A stretch of DNA of 37,814 nucleotides from AC-32 sp035624425. GTDB taxonomy: Bacteria; Actinomycetota; Thermoleophilia; Gaiellales; Gaiellaceae. Shown here one piece after another: positions 21,754-29,238 of the stretch. Position 1 is the first letter of the stretch, and each line of letters starts with the position of its first letter. The position numbers and the translations under genes were made by a program. Below the pieces are notes generated by a model, which ran no database searches, was not told where the DNA came from, and saw nothing but the letters and a program-made list of their open reading frames with translations. The stretch covers positions 1-37,814 of the forward strand of contig DASPRN010000043.1 in NCBI GenBank assembly GCA_035624425.1, in the 5' to 3' direction.

Positions 21754-21755
21754 CT
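21750..21755 (+). promoter_or_regulatory. Candidate -10 box (TAGGCT) of the DUF1932/TetR operon
   Basis: TAGGCT lies 9 nt before the GTG at 21765 and overlaps the right half of the PaaR-type operator. No ribosome-binding site lies between, so the message would be leaderless or nearly so. Confidence 0.45.
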
Positions 21756-21758
21756 GGC

Positions 21759-21764
21759 AGTCTA
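21759..21764 (-). promoter_or_regulatory. Candidate -10 box (TAGACT) of the paaABCD operon
   Basis: Read on the minus strand, TAGACT precedes the PaaR-type operator by 5 bp. The operator would thus cover the transcription start. A leader of roughly 28-30 nt with GGGAGGA would then reach the paaA ATG at 21724. Confidence 0.4.
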
Positions 21765-22490
21765 GTGGCTGAGCGCACCGTCGGCCTGCTCCACCCGGGC
21801 GAGATGGGCGCCGCCGTGGGCGCGGTGCTGCGCGCACAGGGCCATCGGGTGCTCTGGGCCTCCGAGGGCCGCAGCGACGCGACCCGCGCCCGGGCCGAGG
21901 CGGCGGGCCTCGAGGACGGAGATGTCGCGACCGCCGAGGTCATGTTCTCGATCTGCCCACCGCATGCGGCGCTCAAGGTCGCGCGCTCGGCGGGGTGCGC
22001 GGGCCTCTACGTCGACGCCAACGCGGTCTCTCCGGCGACCGCCGGGGAGGTGGCGGCGGCCGTCGGCGACTTCGTCGACGGCGGGATCGTCGGGCCGCCG
22101 CCCCGCGAGCCCGGCACCACGCGCCTCTACCTCTCGGGCGAGCGGGCCGAGGAAGTCGCCGGGCTCTTCCGCGGCTCGATGCTCGACGCCCGGGTCGTCG
22201 AGAACGCCTCAGCGGTCAAGATGGCCTACGCCGCGTGGTCGAAGGGGACCGCGGCGATGCTGCTGGCGATCCGCGAGCTCGCACGCCGGCAGGGGGTCGA
22301 GGAGACGCTGCTCGCCGAGTGGGACGCCTCGCTGCCCGACCTGCGCGAGCGGTACGAGCGCGCCGAGCGCTCGGCCGCAGCCAAGGGCTGGCGCTGGGTC
22401 GGCGAGATGGAGGAGATCGCCGCCACCTTCGAGGCGAACGGTCTCCCGGGCGGCTTCCACCGCGCGGCCGCGGAGGTCTTTCGCACGTGA
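21765..22490 (+). CDS. NAD(P)-binding 3-hydroxyisobutyrate-dehydrogenase-like protein with DUF1932 domain
   Basis: 241 residues. The N-terminal Rossmann motif is GLLHPGEMGAAVGAVLRAQGHRV (GxGxxG variant). The catalytic-loop analogue is VDANAVSPATA, and DGGIVGPPPREPGTTRLYLSG is the next conserved segment. The C-terminal helices (AVKMAYAAWSKGTAAMLLAIR) match DUF1932, a 6-phosphogluconate-dehydrogenase-like domain. The substrate is unknown. It starts with GTG 21765 directly behind the paa operator and overlaps the TetR gene as GTGA, so it is probably regulated with the phenylacetate pathway. Confidence 0.82.
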   Translation: MAERTVGLLHPGEMGAAVGAVLRAQGHRVLWASEGRSDATRARAEAAGLEDGDVATAEVMFSICPPHAALKVARSAGCAGLYVDANAVSPATAGEVAAAVGDFVDGGIVGPPPREPGTTRLYLSGERAEEVAGLFRGSMLDARVVENASAVKMAYAAWSKGTAAMLLAIRELARRQGVEETLLAEWDASLPDLRERYERAERSAAAKGWRWVGEMEEIAATFEANGLPGGFHRAAAEVFRT

Positions 22491-23062
22491 GCGCCAGGCG
22501 CGAGGAGCTCACCCGCCAGGCCGCGCGCCTCTTCGCTCAGAAGGGCTACCACGGCACCTCGATCGGTGAGATCGCCGAGGCGCTCGGCGTGCAGAAGGGC
22601 TCGCTCTACGCTCACATCAGGTCGAAGCAGGACCTGCTCTACGAGACGATGCAGGAAGGGGCGCGCGCGTTCCACGCGGGGCTCGACGCGATCCCGGACA
22701 ACCTGCCGGCGACCGAGAAGATCCGGCTGGCGCTCCGCTCGCACCTTCGCATCGTCGCCGACCAGCTCGACGTGGCGACGGTCTTCGTCCAGGAGTGGCG
22801 CTACCTCGAAGGCGAGCGCCGCGACGAGATCCTGGCCGAGCGGCGGCGCTACGAGGAGCGGATCCGCGCCCTCTTTCGCGAGGGGCGCGACCTCGGCGAG
22901 CTGCGCAGCGACCTCGACGACTCCACGGCCGCGCTGCTCGCGCTGTCGGCTGCCAACTGGGCCTACACCTGGCTCGCGCCCGGCCGCGACACGGACGAGC
23001 TCGCCGACCGCTTCTATGACCTGCTGTTGAACGGCATGCGCGGCTACGCGACGCCCGACTGA
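22487..23062 (+). CDS. paaR: TetR family regulator, probable PaaR
   Basis: 191 residues from GTG 22487 (MSARREELTRQAARLFAQKGYHGTS). The N-terminal helix-turn-helix is SIGEIAEALGVQKGSLYAHI at about residues 25-44. The rest is an all-helical ligand domain (VFVQEWRYLEGERRDEIL, typical of acyl-CoA-responsive TetR proteins). It is coupled by GTGA overlap to a gene that starts beside a PaaR-type operator, so autoregulation together with control of paaABCD is the natural inference, perhaps with phenylacetyl-CoA as ligand. The symbol rests on context and operator, not on an alignment. Confidence 0.75.
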   Translation: MSARREELTRQAARLFAQKGYHGTSIGEIAEALGVQKGSLYAHIRSKQDLLYETMQEGARAFHAGLDAIPDNLPATEKIRLALRSHLRIVADQLDVATVFVQEWRYLEGERRDEILAERRRYEERIRALFREGRDLGELRSDLDDSTAALLALSAANWAYTWLAPGRDTDELADRFYDLLLNGMRGYATPD

Positions 23063-23071
23063 CCGACGCCC

Positions 23072-23959
23072 GTGGAAGTCGTTCTCATCGTGAACCCGTT
23101 TGCCAGCGCCGTCACCGAGGAGCGCGTGCGGTCGGTGGAGCGCGAGCTCGGCCGCGCCGGGACGGTTCGCACGCTGCTGACGGAGCGGCCGGGCCACGGC
23201 GCCGTGCTGGCAGCTGCCGCGGTGGGCGACGCGCTCGTCGTCTACTCCGGCGACGGCGGGTTCAACGAGGCGCTGAACGGCGCGCCGGCCGAAGTGCCGC
23301 TCGGGTTCCTCCCCGGCGGGCGGACGAGCGTGCTGCCGCGCGCGCTCGGGCTGCCGCGCGATGCGGTAGCCGCCGCGCGCACCGTGGCGGAGGCGCTCGA
23401 GCAAGGGCGGACGAGGACGATCTCGGTCGGGCGCGTGAACGGCAGGCGCTTCGGCTTCTCCGCCGGGATCGGGCTCGACGGCGAGCTCGTGCGCCGGGTG
23501 GACGCGCTCGGACGGCGGGAGGACGGCAAGCGCCCGGGCGACGCCGCCTACATCGCAGCCGCGGTACGGCTGCTGGCGGCCAGGCACGGCCGGTTCGAGC
23601 CCGCGCTCGAGGTTCGCGGCCTCGGGCGCGCGGCCTTCGTGCTCGTCGCGAACACCGACCCGTACACGTACGCAGGGCCGGTCCCGATTCACGCGGCCCC
23701 AGATGCGCGGTTCGAGCTCGGCCTCGACCTGGTCGCCCCGGCCTGCGTCGCGAGACGCTCGCTCCCGCGCTACCTCCGCTACCTGCTGCGCGGCCGCGGG
23801 CAGGTCGAGGCGGCCGACGTGCTCTACGGGCACGACCTCGACCGGATCGAGATCATCTGCGACCGGCCGCTCGCGCTCCAGGCCGACGGCGAGGATCTCG
23901 GCGACGTCACCGAGGCCGTCTTCGAGGCCGAGCGCAGCGCGCTCACGGTGCTCATCTAG
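23072..23959 (+). CDS. Diacylglycerol-kinase-family lipid kinase
   Basis: 295 residues. The catalytic domain opens MEVVLIVNPFASAVTEERV, continues YSGDGGFNEALNG (the GDG nucleotide motif) and LPGGRTSVLPRALGLP, where the family usually has GGTxNxxAR. The C-terminal part, including GIGLDGELVRRVDALGRRE, PLALQADGEDLGD and a beta-rich region, fits the YegS/DgkB/BmrU group. It would phosphorylate a lipid such as diacylglycerol or a related glycerolipid; the exact lipid is not known. GTG 23072 follows the TetR stop by 9 bp. Its TAG stop doubles as the first half of a -10 candidate for the next gene. Confidence 0.85.
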   Translation: MEVVLIVNPFASAVTEERVRSVERELGRAGTVRTLLTERPGHGAVLAAAAVGDALVVYSGDGGFNEALNGAPAEVPLGFLPGGRTSVLPRALGLPRDAVAAARTVAEALEQGRTRTISVGRVNGRRFGFSAGIGLDGELVRRVDALGRREDGKRPGDAAYIAAAVRLLAARHGRFEPALEVRGLGRAAFVLVANTDPYTYAGPVPIHAAPDARFELGLDLVAPACVARRSLPRYLRYLLRGRGQVEAADVLYGHDLDRIEIICDRPLALQADGEDLGDVTEAVFEAERSALTVLI

Positions 23960-23962
23960 GGT
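23957..23962 (+). promoter_or_regulatory. Candidate leaderless promoter -10 (TAGGGT) using the upstream stop codon
   Basis: TAGGGT begins with the lipid kinase TAG stop and ends 6 nt before the ATG at 23969. There is no ribosome-binding site. It would allow the MoxR/DUF58 cluster to be transcribed separately from the kinase. Confidence 0.45.
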
Positions 23963-23968
23963 TCGCCC

Positions 23969-24844
23969 ATGAGCAACGGGCGGAAGGTCGCGATCAGCGG
24001 TGCGGCTCTGACGGTCCTGCTTGCGCTGGTCGCCGTCGGCAGCCGCGCCCACCGTCCCGCGGGCGGGTCGGGAGCTCCTCCGAGCGACGCCACGGGGCTC
24101 CTCGGCAACTACTTCGTCGTCGCGATCGGCATCCTCCTGCCGTTCGGCGCCTTGATCCTCCTGTGGGCGTTCGCCTCTCGCGGGTGGGAGCCCCGCTCAC
24201 GGGACCGGGCGAAGTGGTGGCAGACCGCGATCGTGATCGTGCTCATGAGCGGGCTCCTCGTCCTGGTCTTCGCGCGCGTCGGGCCTGTCACCGTGCGCCC
24301 TTTTCACACCCCAGTGACGCTGAAGCCCGGCCATCACCCCCCCGGGTCGTCCGGTGGCGCCAAGGGCGTCCCGCCGGCCGCAGGCCCCGGCTTCGACTGG
24401 CTGACGCTCTACGTCTTCGGAGCGATCCTGCTCGGGCTCGTGATCCTCGCCGTCGGGGCCGTCGTCACCCACCGCCGCTGGAGCGAGGAGCAACGTACCG
24501 AGGCGACGCTGGCCGCCGCGCTCGACGAGATCCTCAGGGACACGCTCCAGGACCTCCACGACGACGACGACCCGCGGCGCGCCGTGATCCAGGCCTACGC
24601 TCGCATGGAGAAGACCTTTGCCGCCTACGGCGTTCCTCGACACCGCGCCGAGGGTCCGTTCGAGTATGTCGCCCGCGTCCTCGATCGACTCGAGGTGAGC
24701 TCCCACGAGGTCGAGCGGCTCACGAACCTGTTCTCGTGGGCGAGGTTCAGCACCCATGAGATCGACGCCGGGATGAAGGACGAGGCCGTGGCTGCCCTCG
24801 CGAGCCTGCGCGCCGAGCTCGAGGACGCGGAAGAGGCTGCGTGA
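23969..24844 (+). CDS. Membrane protein with C-terminal DUF4129 domain
   Basis: 291 residues. Four hydrophobic segments are visible (about 10-27, 47-67, 85-104 and 143-165), with a proline- and glycine-rich loop between the third and fourth (PGHHPPGSSGGAKGVPPAAG). The C-terminal cytoplasmic part, DPRRAVIQAYARMEKTFAAYG then VERLTNLFSWARFSTHEID and MKDEAVAALASL, is the DUF4129 signature. Such proteins are constantly found with MoxR ATPase and DUF58 genes, as here, and may link the complex to transglutaminase-like or envelope functions. Its stop overlaps the next gene as GTGA. Confidence 0.82.
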   Translation: MSNGRKVAISGAALTVLLALVAVGSRAHRPAGGSGAPPSDATGLLGNYFVVAIGILLPFGALILLWAFASRGWEPRSRDRAKWWQTAIVIVLMSGLLVLVFARVGPVTVRPFHTPVTLKPGHHPPGSSGGAKGVPPAAGPGFDWLTLYVFGAILLGLVILAVGAVVTHRRWSEEQRTEATLAAALDEILRDTLQDLHDDDDPRRAVIQAYARMEKTFAAYGVPRHRAEGPFEYVARVLDRLEVSSHEVERLTNLFSWARFSTHEIDAGMKDEAVAALASLRAELEDAEEAA

Positions 24845-25365
24845 GACGGCTGCTGACGCGAACGGCGACCGGCATCTGCCTGGCGGGCATCGGGCTGGCG
24901 ATCGCGTACGCCCTGACCCCCGGGCGCGGCGCGCTCGAGCTCCAGGTCTGCGCACTCGTCGTCGGCGCGATCGTCGTGCTGGCTGCCGTGCTCGCTGTGC
25001 AGGACGCCTTCCCGCCGGCAGGGACGTCCGCCCTGGCGGACGCCCTGAAACGGAGGCGGGAGCCAGACCCGCAGCGGCCCCCCGGCCTCGTGGCCACCGA
25101 GCGGCTGGCCGTCCTTGCCGTGGCGACAGCCTTCGACCTTCATTACCGCCTGCGGCCGATCCTCCGCGAGATCGCCGCCCAGCGGCTCGCCGACAACCGC
25201 GGCCTGAGGCTGGACGGCGGCGGGCCGAAGGTCGAGGCGGCACTCGGCGAGGAGCTCTGGGAGCTCGTCCGCCCCGATCGCGCCGGCCCGGAGAGCCGCT
25301 TCGGCCCGGGAACGCGGCCGGAGGCCCTGCGCCGCGCGATCGAAGGGCTGGAGTCGATTACGTGA
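24841..25365 (+). CDS. Small membrane protein of the MoxR/DUF58 cluster, unknown function
   Basis: 174 residues. Two hydrophobic helices at the N-terminus (about 8-28 and 35-55: TGICLAGIGLAIAYALTP; VCALVVGAIVVLAAVLAVQ) are followed by a basic and acidic cytoplasmic part. The latter contains AVATAFDLHYRLRPILREIAAQRLADNRGL and ELWELVRPDRAGPESRFGPG. I do not recognise a named domain, but this two-helix protein between DUF4129 and MoxR genes is usual in such actinobacterial clusters. Both ends overlap the neighbours by 4 bp (GTGA), so the order is fixed by translational coupling. Confidence 0.75.
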   Translation: MRRLLTRTATGICLAGIGLAIAYALTPGRGALELQVCALVVGAIVVLAAVLAVQDAFPPAGTSALADALKRRREPDPQRPPGLVATERLAVLAVATAFDLHYRLRPILREIAAQRLADNRGLRLDGGGPKVEAALGEELWELVRPDRAGPESRFGPGTRPEALRRAIEGLESIT

Positions 25366-26330
25366 CGATCGCGGACCTGGCCGAACGGTCCGAACGGATC
25401 CTGGCCGAGGTCGAGCGGGCGATCGTCGGCAAGCGCGAGGCGCTCGAGCTCGTCCTGCTCGGGATGCTCGCCGACGGACACGTCCTGATCGAGGACTTTC
25501 CGGGCCTGGCCAAGACGCTGATCGCCCGCACCTTCGCCCAGGTGACCAGCATCGGCTTCACGCGAGTCCAGTTCACGCCGGACCTGATGCCATCGGACGT
25601 CACAGGCTCGTCGATCTTCAACCAGCGCGAGGCCGACTTCGAGTTCCGGTCCGGGCCGATCTTCACCAACCTCCTCCTCGCCGACGAGATCAATCGCGCC
25701 CCCCCGAAGACGCAGGCCGCGCTGCTCGAGGCGATGCAGGAGCGGCAAGTCACGATCGAAGGGGAGACGCACCCGCTGGAGCGCCCGTTCCTGGTCCTCG
25801 CGACGCAGAACCCGATCGAGTACGAGGGCACCTACCCACTGCCGGAGGCGCAGCTCGATCGCTTCCTGCTCCGGATCGGCGTCGGCTACCCGGACCGCGA
25901 AGAGGAATGGGACGTCCTCGAGCGCCGCCTCGCACGGGCCGCCGACGAGATCGAGCTCGAGCCTGTCGTCGGTCGCGAGGAGCTGCTCGCGATGCAGGGT
26001 GCAGTGGAGCAGGTGCACGTCGAGCGGAGCGTCGGCCTCTACATGGTCGACCTCGCGGCTGCGACCCGCAGCGCCTCGGGCGTGCTGGTCGGCTCGAGCC
26101 CGCGAGGTTCCCTGGCGTTGCTGAAGCTCTCGCGCTGCCGGGCGGCGCTGGCCGGTCGTGACTACGTCATCCCGGAGGACGTCAAGTCGGTCGCGGTGCC
26201 GGCGCTGGCGCACCGGCTGTCGCTCCGGCCGGAGCTCTGGGTCCAGCAGCTGCGGCCCGAGGACGTCATCGCCGACCTGCTCGACCAGGTGCCGACCCCG
26301 AAGGCCGAGGCCGAGCCGGCGGCCGAATGA
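25362..26330 (+). CDS. MoxR family AAA+ ATPase
   Basis: 322 residues. Walker A is EDFPGLAKT (about 44-52, Lys 51), Walker B is LLLADEINRAPPKTQAALLEAMQE (Asp 108, Glu 109), sensor 1 is VLATQNPIEYEGTYPLPEAQLDRF, and the C-terminal lid follows (SVGLYMVDLAAATR, SPRGSLALLKLSR). These are textbook MoxR features. MoxR ATPases act as chaperone-like remodelers, often with DUF58 and VWA partners to mature or insert metal into enzymes or envelope complexes. It starts GTG 25362 (GTGA overlap) and ends with an ATGA overlap into DUF58. Confidence 0.95.
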   Translation: MTIADLAERSERILAEVERAIVGKREALELVLLGMLADGHVLIEDFPGLAKTLIARTFAQVTSIGFTRVQFTPDLMPSDVTGSSIFNQREADFEFRSGPIFTNLLLADEINRAPPKTQAALLEAMQERQVTIEGETHPLERPFLVLATQNPIEYEGTYPLPEAQLDRFLLRIGVGYPDREEEWDVLERRLARAADEIELEPVVGREELLAMQGAVEQVHVERSVGLYMVDLAAATRSASGVLVGSSPRGSLALLKLSRCRAALAGRDYVIPEDVKSVAVPALAHRLSLRPELWVQQLRPEDVIADLLDQVPTPKAEAEPAAE

Positions 26331-27598
26331 CCCGTACGCCGACGCCGAAGCTCGGCGCCTATGCCGTGCTCGCCGGACTCGGCCTCCTCGCCGCGCTCGC
26401 CACCGGCCGGCCGGAGCTCGTCGCGCTTGCGGCGCCGTTCGCGGCCGTCCTCGTAGTAGGGCTCTCGCTCGCGGAGGAGCCCGACGTGCAGGCGAGCCTG
26501 GAGCTCGAGCGCGAGCGGCAGGTTCAGGGCGAGAGCGTGAACGCCGAGCTCGTGCTTCGCAGCGAGCGCCCCGTCGCCCGGCTGGAGGTACTGCTCGACC
26601 TGCCCTACGGCCTGGACGATGAGTCGCCCAACCCGCAGCTTCTCAGCCTCCCCCGGGACGAGCCCAGGGCCAGCGAGCACCGGCTCCGGTGCGAGCGTTG
26701 GGGCGCGTACGTCGCCGACGCACTGGTTCTCCGCGTGCAGGACCGGTTCGGGCTCGTCGTCCACGAGCGGACGATCGAAGGGCACCGGCCGCTCAAGGTC
26801 TATCCGCACGGCGAGTCGCTCCGCCGGCTGCTGCGGCCGCTCGAGACGCAGGCGTTCGTCGGCAACCAGGTCCCGCGCTCCCGCGGCGAGGGGATCGAGT
26901 TCGCCGACCTGCGCCCCTTCGAGCCGGGCGACCGCGTGCGGCGCATCAACTGGCGCGCGACGGCCAGGCGTGGGACGCCGTGGGTGACGGAGACGCATCC
27001 GGAGCGCAACGCCGACGTGGTCCTCTTCCTCGACACGTTCCTTGAGGCACGGCTCGGCGGCGAGGGCACGCTCGATCAGGCCGTGAGCGCCGCGGCATCG
27101 CTCGTGCGCCATTACCTGGCAGAACGCGACCGCGTCGGGCTCGTCGCCTTCGGCGGAGTGCTCAACTGGTTGACCGCCTCGAGCGGCGTCGTCCAGCTCT
27201 ACCGTGTGCTCGATTCGCTCCTCGACGCGGAGATCTTCCTCAGCTACGCGTGGAGGGACATCGGCCTCCTTCCCCGGCGGACGCTGCCGTCGAAAGCACT
27301 CGTTCTCGCCCTTTCGCCGCTGCTCGACGAGCGGGCGGTCCGGGCGTTGCTCGACCTTCGCGCGCGCGGGTTCGACCTGGCCGTGATCGAGATCTCACCA
27401 GTGCCATTTGCGCCGCCGGGTGGTCGCAGCCTCGAGGACCTCGCCTGGCGACTTTGGCTCCTCCGCCGCGAGGCGCTTCGCTCGCGCTACCGGCAACTCG
27501 GCGTACCCGTTGCCGAGTGGCGCGCCGGGGAGCCACTGGACGCCGCGCTCGAGGAGGTGAGGAGATTCAGGCGCCACGCCCGTTTGGTGCGCGTCTAG
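26327..27598 (+). CDS. DUF58 domain protein (MoxR partner)
   Basis: 423 residues. Two hydrophobic segments near the N-terminus are followed by a beta-rich region. The diagnostic DUF58 core is GEGIEFADLRPFEPGDRVRRIN, then WRATARRGTPWVTETHPERNADVVLFLDTF. The VWA-like part continues with RDRVGLVAFGGVLNWLTASSG and RTLPSKALVLALSPLLDERAVRALLDLRARG. These proteins pair with MoxR ATPases. The ATG overlaps the moxR stop as ATGA. The last 82 bp overlap the next frame. Confidence 0.93.
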   Translation: MTRTPTPKLGAYAVLAGLGLLAALATGRPELVALAAPFAAVLVVGLSLAEEPDVQASLELERERQVQGESVNAELVLRSERPVARLEVLLDLPYGLDDESPNPQLLSLPRDEPRASEHRLRCERWGAYVADALVLRVQDRFGLVVHERTIEGHRPLKVYPHGESLRRLLRPLETQAFVGNQVPRSRGEGIEFADLRPFEPGDRVRRINWRATARRGTPWVTETHPERNADVVLFLDTFLEARLGGEGTLDQAVSAAASLVRHYLAERDRVGLVAFGGVLNWLTASSGVVQLYRVLDSLLDAEIFLSYAWRDIGLLPRRTLPSKALVLALSPLLDERAVRALLDLRARGFDLAVIEISPVPFAPPGGRSLEDLAWRLWLLRREALRSRYRQLGVPVAEWRAGEPLDAALEEVRRFRRHARLVRV

Positions 27599-28101
27599 CG
27601 ACTGCCGCCGGCGCGCTGCTCATCGCCGTCGCGCTCGCAGTCCCCGCGCTCGGCAAGGGGCCGCTCAACGGCTGGGCGGTCGCCGGCCTCGGCGCCGGCG
27701 CGCTGCTCTTTCTCGGCGTCGGGCTGGCGCTGCGCCGCAGCGCGCCGCTCATCGCCGGCTTCGTCCTGCTCGGCGCCGAGCAGGCCGTGCGCCTGACGGC
27801 CGGGCCCGCCCATGCGGACGACTGGACACCGCTCTACGCCGCGGGCTTCCTGCTCTCCGCTGAGCTCGCGTGGTGGTCGATCGAGCCGCGTGTGCCCGCC
27901 TTCTCCGAGCTGCGCGTTCTGGTCAACCGCGTGGCCGTGGTCGCCGGCTGCTGCGCGGGCGGAGCGCTGCTGGCCGCTCTCGTGGTGCTGGCTGCCGGCG
28001 TGCCGCTCGAGGGCGGCGTCTCGCTCGAGCTCGTCGGGGTGCTCGCCGCCGCCGCAGCGGTGGCCGTCGTCGCCGCCGTAGCCCGCTCGTCCGTTCGGTA
28101 G
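27517..28101 (+). CDS. Hypothetical membrane protein
   Basis: About 194 residues if started at GTG 27517, the only canonical start before the hydrophobic core. The first 25 residues are arginine-rich (MARRGATGRRARGGEEIQAP), then four to six hydrophobic segments follow: GALLIAVALAVPALG, AGLGAGALLFLGVGLAL, AGFVLLGAEQAV, AAGFLLSAELAW, VAGCCAGGALLAALVVLAAG and VGVLAAAAAVAVVAAV. I do not recognise the family. It completes the MoxR cluster and may belong to the same membrane complex. The 82-bp overlap with DUF58 is unusually long, so a non-canonical start nearer 27566, behind GAGGAGGTGAGG, is possible. Confidence 0.6.
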   Translation: MARRGATGRRARGGEEIQAPRPFGARLATAAGALLIAVALAVPALGKGPLNGWAVAGLGAGALLFLGVGLALRRSAPLIAGFVLLGAEQAVRLTAGPAHADDWTPLYAAGFLLSAELAWWSIEPRVPAFSELRVLVNRVAVVAGCCAGGALLAALVVLAAGVPLEGGVSLELVGVLAAAAAVAVVAAVARSSVR

Positions 28102-28104
28102 ATT
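28099..28104 (+). promoter_or_regulatory. Candidate leaderless promoter -10 (TAGATT) using the upstream stop codon
   Basis: TAGATT begins with the TAG stop of the upstream membrane protein and ends 6 nt before the ATG at 28111. No ribosome-binding site intervenes. It would start the 2-oxoacid dehydrogenase operon. Confidence 0.45.
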
Positions 28105-28110
28105 CGCGCC

Positions 28111-29196
28111 ATGGCGGACACGTTGCCCGTCCTGGGGCCCGGCGAGCTTCGCCGTGTGATCGGCGACGGCGAAGGCGTTCCCGACGGCGAGGTCGAGGGG
28201 CTCTCCGAGGACGACCTCCTCCAGCTGCACCGTGACCTCGTCCTGCTCCGCACCTACGACGAGCGCTCGCTCGTCTACCACCGCCAGGGCCGGATCGGCA
28301 CCTACGCGATCTTCTGGAACCACGAGGCGATGCAGGCCGGCTCGGTCTTCGCGCTCGAGCGAGAGGACTGGATCTTCCCGAGCTACCGCGAGTCGGCGAT
28401 CGGCCTCCTGCGCGGGCTGCCGGCATCGACGGTGCTCTCGTGGTGGCGCGGCCACCCGGCCGGCTGGTGGAACCCGCTCGACTGGAATGTCGCCTCGATC
28501 TGCGTCCCGATCGGCACCCACGTGCCCCATGCCGCCGGGCTCGCCTGGGGCAAGAAGCTCCGGGGCGAGAGCGCCTGCGCGATCGTGTACTTCGGCGACG
28601 GCGCCACGTCGGAGGGCTCGTTCCACGAGGGCGCCAACCTCGCGGCGGTGATGCGCGCGCCGCTCGTCCTCTTCTGCAACAACAACCAGTGGGCGATCTC
28701 GACGCCGCTCTCGGCGCAGACCGCCGCGGAGACGCTGGCCGACAAGGCGGTCGGCTACGGGATCCCGGGCGTGCGCGTCGACGGCGGCGACGTCCTGGCC
28801 GTCTACGAGGCGACGCGCGAAGCAGTGGCCCGTGCCCGGGCCGGCGAGGGCCCGACCTTCATCGAGGCGGTGACCTACCGGGCCGCGCCGCACGCGACCG
28901 CCGACGACCCGTCCGCGTACATCGACGGGGCCCGCGTCGACGAGGAGAGAGAGCGCGAGTGCGTCGGCCGCTACGAGTCGTACCTGCGCCGGCTCGGCCT
29001 GCTCTCGGACGAGGCCGCCGAGGCTGTGCGAGCGGAGGCCGCGGACCTGATGCGCGAGGGGATCGGGCAGGCGGAGGCGGAGCCGCCGCCGGACCCGTCG
29101 CTCGTCTTCTCGCACGCTTTCGCCGACCCACCCGCCTCGTTCGAGCAGGATCTCGCCGAGCTGCGGAGGGTGCTCGGCCACGAGGAGTTGCCGTGA
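28111..29196 (+). CDS. 2-oxoacid dehydrogenase E1 component, alpha subunit (pyruvate or branched-chain type)
   Basis: 361 residues. The thiamine diphosphate motif is FGDGATSEGSFHEGANLAAV with GDG at 162-164, ending in CNNNQWAIS at about 189-197. RIGTYAIFWNHEAMQAGSVFAL and the FPSYRES segment belong to the substrate end, and HVPHAAGLAWGKK is another E1 alpha mark. The enzyme decarboxylates a 2-oxoacid and passes the acyl group to lipoyl-E2. Pyruvate and branched-chain 2-oxoacids cannot be separated from sequence alone. It is followed 42 bp later by E1 beta, with a palindrome in the gap. Confidence 0.93.
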   Translation: MADTLPVLGPGELRRVIGDGEGVPDGEVEGLSEDDLLQLHRDLVLLRTYDERSLVYHRQGRIGTYAIFWNHEAMQAGSVFALEREDWIFPSYRESAIGLLRGLPASTVLSWWRGHPAGWWNPLDWNVASICVPIGTHVPHAAGLAWGKKLRGESACAIVYFGDGATSEGSFHEGANLAAVMRAPLVLFCNNNQWAISTPLSAQTAAETLADKAVGYGIPGVRVDGGDVLAVYEATREAVARARAGEGPTFIEAVTYRAAPHATADDPSAYIDGARVDEERERECVGRYESYLRRLGLLSDEAAEAVRAEAADLMREGIGQAEAEPPPDPSLVFSHAFADPPASFEQDLAELRRVLGHEELP

Positions 29197-29210
29197 GCCG
29201 AACGAGCCTT

Positions 29211-29225
29211 GTAACACTGTGTTAC
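29211..29225. promoter_or_regulatory. GTAACACTGTGTTAC palindrome between E1 alpha and E1 beta genes
   Basis: Identical in all 15 bases to the palindrome at 20802-20816, and followed by the same TTGGAG. Here the GGAG of that hexamer also serves as the ribosome-binding site for E1 beta (GTG 29239). The site may be an operator for an internal promoter driving E1 beta and the genes behind it. Confidence 0.65.
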
Positions 29226-29238
29226 TTGGAGTGCCTCG

